Source: Effrenium voratum | Lineage: Eukaryota; Sar; Dinophyceae; Suessiales; Symbiodiniaceae | Length of the DNA: 64,000 nucleotides | Assembly (NCBI GenBank): GCA_963377175.1 | Contig: CAUJNA010003772.1 | Span: 1,191,115-1,255,114, forward strand | Direction: 5' to 3' | Part shown: positions 50,901 to 56,900 of the stretch, one piece after another | Position numbering within the stretch: the stretch's first letter is position 1 | How the letters are laid out: every line of letters begins with the position of its first letter | Position numbers and translations under genes: made by a program | Notes under the pieces: generated by a model | What the model was told of the DNA's origin: nothing | Seen by the model: the letters and a program-made list of their open reading frames with translations, nothing else | Databases searched by the model: none

Positions 50901-53900
50901 GAAACCTAAAGAAGTGTCTCAACGCGTTGTTGAAACAGTGGAGCTTGATCCTCCATTCTGTTCGCCCATTCTTCTGAGAAACCAGCCTAATAAAGATGTC
51001 TAGAGAGTATGAGGGAAGCGCGGCAAGGAAAATAGGATGAATTTCCGTTGAAGGCTCCATTCCGAAAAAGAAATGGGAAACAACACCTGCAAATGGTGGT
51101 TCCTTTTGGGGTATTCGAGTAAAAACCATCAAGACAATGCGGCCCCCGTTATCATTATATTGTTTTCATTTTGTGCCCTCTTCAGGCCAGCTTACAGCGA
51201 AACCAACATGACCGCAACCATTTTGGGAGTCCCACAATTTCGACACATACATCAGGTTGTCTGGCGATCTCACCCCAAAAACCTTCCAAAACCTCCCCTG
51301 AGTCACACCCCAAAAACCCGCTCCCTCCGCGCTCGGTTTGGCCTCGAAGGCGTTGCCCTCCAGCGCCAGCGCTTTCTGCAGACGTTCCTCCGCGCGCTGG
51401 GCGTCCTCCTCCGCGCTGGCCAAGGTGGGCCGCTGGAAGTCCTGCGGTTCGGTCGGCCGGGCTTCCCTCTGCTTCACTTCCGATCCTAAGCGAAAACTCC
51501 AAGAGAGATCTTCCAACCGGAGACTCTTCCCTTCCGTTGGGTTCCTCGGAGAATCTGTTTTTTGACCTTGGCAGGGGAGCAACAGTGCAACTTTTAGCAG
51601 TTAAGTGGCTGGATTTCAACCACGAAACGATAAGCAAGAATGTAGCATGCTTCCCAACAACCACTATGAATCCTCAGCCTCCAAGACTCCAAGACAGATC
51701 TTCCAACCGGAGACTCAGCTGCCGCCCTCAAACAAAAACTTTGGCGCTTCTCGCCCTTTCCCGCCTGTAGCCCGGCCACCAGCGCCCTGGCGTCCAGAAA
51801 GGCGTCCAAAGAGGAGCGGTCCTGGAACAGCGGCGGCGCCGGCTCCTGGACAAAAGGGGAATCCATCCCTGAGCCCCTGGGTGAACCATGATTCCATACC
51901 TGGAGCTCCTTCTGACCCTTGAAAGATGGTTGGTCATTACCCAAAATAATGGGGTCATTGACCCATTTTTGAAGGGTCACGGAGATGCGGACCACTGTTA
52001 GGTGTAAGGCTTCTCGCTCTCTTGGGACCACCCCTCCCATTAACGAACATGGGGTTCATTCATGCTGGATGCGCTTTATCTGAAATCAGCTGGACTTGGA
52101 CACTTGCATTGCTGGATAAGCGCCCATAACATAATTTTAAGTTCCACACTGTTGTAATGTCTGCCAATGGCTGTTCTGGGGGGGGGGGGGTGCTGAACAA
52201 TTTTCCCTACGCAGGTGCTGCTGATCAGACGAGGTGGGTCCAAAAATGATCGGCTCCCGTCCTTGAAAGGAAAGTCAGGCCAGCGCGTAGTGAACAGCAC
52301 ATAGGACACCTCAGGACGGATGACATTGTGGTGCGCCTTTTTAGGGATCCCCTTGTTTTTTTTTTTTTTTTGGTTTTTTTTTTGTTTTTTTTTGTGGTTT
52401 GTCAAGGCAAACCAAAGAGCAAACGAGCCCATTGGATCGGCTTCCCGGCGCAGGGGTAGAACTTTGGCCCTCGAAAGAATCACAACTCCACCTTGAAAAA
52501 CAACCGGCTTGGAAGAGTGCAAGGTTTTGAAAAAAGCGAAAGAACCCACCTCTTAGAGGGACTCCCTACACAAAAGCTGGGTGTTCTCTGAGGCTCACCT
52601 CACCCACAAGGCTTCCCCCCAGTTCCCTCCCCCAGCCCGCGTGGGCTTCGCTTCGGCTGCGGCGCCTCTGGCGCCCCGCAGCTCTCCAGGCGGAAGAGCT
52701 CCGACAAGACGCCCAGCGCGGCGCGCCCCGGGCACGGCGCCAGGCAGAGGCGGCGACCCAACGTCAGGGCCTCCGAGACCAGGTGGGCCTTGCGCGGGGT
52801 CACAACCCCCCGCGTTTTGGCTTCCAAGGGGTGGGTTGGCTTGGCGATTTTTGGAGGTTGGGAGCTTGGGAGGTTTTGGGAGGTTTTGGGAGGTTTTGGG
52901 GGGTTGGGGGGTTGGGGTCGGGGGAGGTTTGTCAAGGACAACAGGGGTGCATCTCCAAATGAAGTTTCCTCATACGATTCCCCTTTGTCTAGTAGATTCC
53001 TCATTGCATCTCTGTGCAGATTCGGGCCCACGGGCACCTGCACCCAAAAGGGTGATGTCCTTATGTCTTGGCACACCAAAACAAATCCCCGGCTGCAAAT
53101 GCTGAACTTCCACACTGGTCCCACACCTCTCGCCTCAGAGTTCTCAGTGCTTTCCGCGATCAATGGGCGCTGTTGCCTCGCGGCCTCGCAGACTTGCGCC
53201 AGCAGCTTCCCTGGCGCTTTGGGCAGGGACGTGTAGTTTCAGTATTTTTTCTTGACATTCGCGATGGAGCCTAAGTCCGATGTCGCCTTTGAGAAAACAC
53301 TTGAGATTCAAGATGGTGCGCGTACCAAACCAAATGCTGCTTTTCGGATCGGTGGAACTCACCAATGAACTTCCAAACGGCTTGGGGACTTGCAGCATAG
53401 GCTTGATCCATTGCTGGAATCCAAGGATACACATCGACTTGCACTGAGGGCCCCTTTCTGGTGAAACTGCAAAAGTGAGACAGGTGTGGCCGTGGGCAGC
53501 CACGAAACAAACCACAAATCCGCGTGACAAACCTTCAAGGTTTCTGTTTTTAGTAACCATTCCACCGAAACATGCTTCCAAGCTGGGCTGTGGGGCTTAA
53601 AGAGTGTGCGTTCCCTTTGCTTGGGCTTCGATTTGCATCTTGCGGCTTGCGCAGTACCTTCTAAAGGCACCGTCCTTCTGGGCATGTGAGACCAAGTGCC
53701 AAGCCGGGCTTTGCGAGTTTTACCCGTGAGCTCGCTCTAAGTTACGCCATCCATGATCGAGTGTGAGCCCACCCGTGCCATGGACATCCATGGGCACGAA
53801 GCCTTTTTGGCAGGCCCAAACCCTAAAGAAGCAAAGCAAACCCTCAATGTCCGTCATATCTTCAGACTTATCCGCTAAACTCTGGTCTAAAGGAATACCA

Positions 53901-56900
53901 CCAACCAGTGCCAACCAAAGTCATTTTGCCCCCCTAAGCAACAAACAACAACAACACCCCCTCCCCCCCCCAACAAAATAAACGATGACTTTTTGTATTT
54001 TCCTTTTTTAAAGAACAAAATAGAACGCATACAAATATAAATGAATATAAATGAAATAAAGCACGCACACACACACACACACACACACAGAAATCCCCCG
54101 AGCCCCGCCTTTGGCGCCCCTCTGGCCGCCTCCCTTGGAGTTGCCCATGCCCAAGCCGCGGCCCATGCGCCGCAGCTCCGCCGCCGGCAGCGCCTGCAGC
54201 AGCAGCCGGCCCAGGTTCTCCTGGGCCGAAAGCGGGTACTCTGCATGGTCCTCAAGTAGAGAGGTTAGAAAAATTAGGGATCCTTACATTTTACACCTGC
54301 ACATTGCCTTGTAAATTGTGGTTTCCCTATATTTTGGTGGAAAAAGCCATGTTTCAAACGGGCAAAATGTATCTTTTAAGGAGCCCTGAATAAGAGGACC
54401 AACTTTTTTCAGGACGTCTATTATAGTAGGGGAACCCTCCCCCGAAAAAGGGCAAAATGGCACTACGGGGGGACCTAGTCTACATCTAAAACTTCGTCGC
54501 GAAAAAAAAAGGAGCTGCCAACTTTGTCGTCAAAAAATGTGTTTGGGGTTGCTTTCAACGTTGGCTTTAGATTCTTGAAAAGACACGCAACATTTTTTCT
54601 CATTGGTTCCCCTTGAAAACAGCCCCAGGGGCTGAAAAACAGGATTATTTTCCCATGGTCATTGAGTGTGGCTGTGTGGCACTCTTAAGATCCAGCCGGT
54701 ATCTCCTTCCGAAAACTGCTGCCTTTGACGGGCGAGATAGTTGTCTCTAACCGACGTGAGTTAATTCTGGTGTCTTCCAGAGTTTTCTAGCCAATACTGG
54801 TCCCTTGCTAAAAGCAAACGCGTCAAACTGAGCAGCGGGTATTGCCAACAAGTACAAGCCAAATGCGCCCTCGTGAAGGAAACTGATACTGGTCAATTCT
54901 CGCGTGCCCTGCTCGATGTTTCCAATTGAAAGATAGGACCAGGGAAGTGCAGGGCCGATTTCCGGAAATACAAACCCTAACTTGCGCAGAGGAAGGAAGT
55001 AGAAGCCCACGGGTAAGGACAAAGCCGACCCTCGCAAGGTACACAAAGGAATGGCTGCACTTGCACAGGCCAACAGCCGGACGCCACTAATTCGCCGCTT
55101 ACACCTACCATAGACGGCCACGCGCTGACAAAAATACAAATCAAGTGCCTAGCCTCTACCCTCACGCTCGCATACAACAAAAAGGTAGCACAATGCAACA
55201 TAAAGTCTTCTCTAACCAATGTTGACAAACAAGCACCTGAGGCCCAATTGATACAAACAAAAATGCTCAGTTGTATTTTTGGATTTCGAGCGCTTCTCTT
55301 TGCCCGATTCGAAACGAACAGTTTGTAGATGGCGTGGCCCGAAATGCGCGCCGCGTTTCGAGCGCAACTCGGCGCAACTTCGGGCGCAACTTCGGGCGCA
55401 ATTTCGCGCAACTCGGGCGCAAATCCGGGCAACCGAGCACAATTTCAACAACTGCCCAAATTCTGGTCACTACACTAGCGCCAAGTCGCTGGCTCCCGGA
55501 AACGTTTCGGGCACTTTTTTGCCAAAAATATCCGAGCACAAATTTCTGTATCAATTGGGCCTCCAGGCATCAAACGCAACCCACCTGCAACACCACAAGA
55601 TAGGGCATCTCACAAAACGAGTGGTTCGTTTCAGCTCCCCCTTGAAGAACCTCCCAAAAGTACCAACTTTCAAAAAAACATGCAACAAAGTGATGGGGTT
55701 ACAACTCCCTACATGGGCAAACGTCACCAGCCCCCTTCTGACTACTGTTTTTTATGATATCTTCGTACCTACCATCTATTTGGCGGAAGTTCCGAAAATG
55801 AAGTCAAAGACTGTAGATCCCCGATCTACGGTTGTTTCACGTTCTTTCCCAAACCGTAAAAGACGAGCTTATATCCCTACCCCTTCCCAAGCCCACGGGG
55901 TGACACGCAGGCGACACGGGGTGACACGCAGGTGACACGGACACGGGGGCGACACAGAGGCCACGGGGGCGACCTGCGGGGGCACGCAGCGACACGGGGC
56001 GAAACGGGGTGACACGCAAGAACTATACAGTTGTTCGCAGCGATCTGCTGTTGTTCCAGCATAATGACACGTGGGCGACACGGGGTCGACACGGACACGC
56101 AGGTGACACGGGGTGGCGCAAGTGACACGGGGTGACACGCGAGTGACACAGGGTGACACGCGGGTGACACGCTGTGAGGCGCTTGCTGCACTTGCTGCCA
56201 CCCCTGGCAGTAGTTAGACTAAGACTATGGGCATCCCGCAAATAAAATAAGTAACAGTAGTTTTAGTTTGTCTAACTACGGTCTCTTTTGCGAAAATTCT
56301 ATCTACTGCCCCCTGGGCAGTAGTTGGAGGGTGCTGGCATGGTTCCTGTTCATTCGATCTTTTACAATGGCAAAATCCCTCAAGGAGTTTATGAATCCCA
56401 GGTAAAGGTTTTTTTTTTGACCACGGCACCCTTTTCCGTGATACAAAAACCGCTTCATTCCAATGACTTTAATTGAAAAAGGGGTTCTGTGGTATCGCAG
56501 GACGTGGCCCAACCATGGCCCCATGGGTTGGCCTTATTTCCAACCATGCAGAAGGGAGCCATAGATCCCATGAGCAGGCAATAGGACCTGCAACCCACAA
56601 TGCACGCAGGTCGATCGCGCCATGTGGTCAAAGGCCAAGTCAGGTCTGTCAGGTCCTCCTTCGTTGGCAGCGGGGTCTGCAGCAAGCTGGCCGCGGTCTC
56701 CGACGCAGTGTCCAGCAGCCAGGGCGAGGGGTCCTCCCGAGTGGCCAGACTCCCAGTCAGGGATGCTCGCCAGATCTGGGGACCACTGAATTCTAGCCAC
56801 CAAAAAAAGGGGGAACAGGGTGCCATTGAACGACTAGAAACTGGAGCCAACCCTCGCGATGAGGTTACATTCAGGGAATATCGATCAGGGTGCAAGCGTG

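Noticed and set aside
56534..56803. Alternative open frame across FAN1 exon 4 with several His/Cys
   Set aside because: The chosen frame joins exons 3 and 5 in phase and continues the FAN1 helices. The alternative is GC-rich chance.
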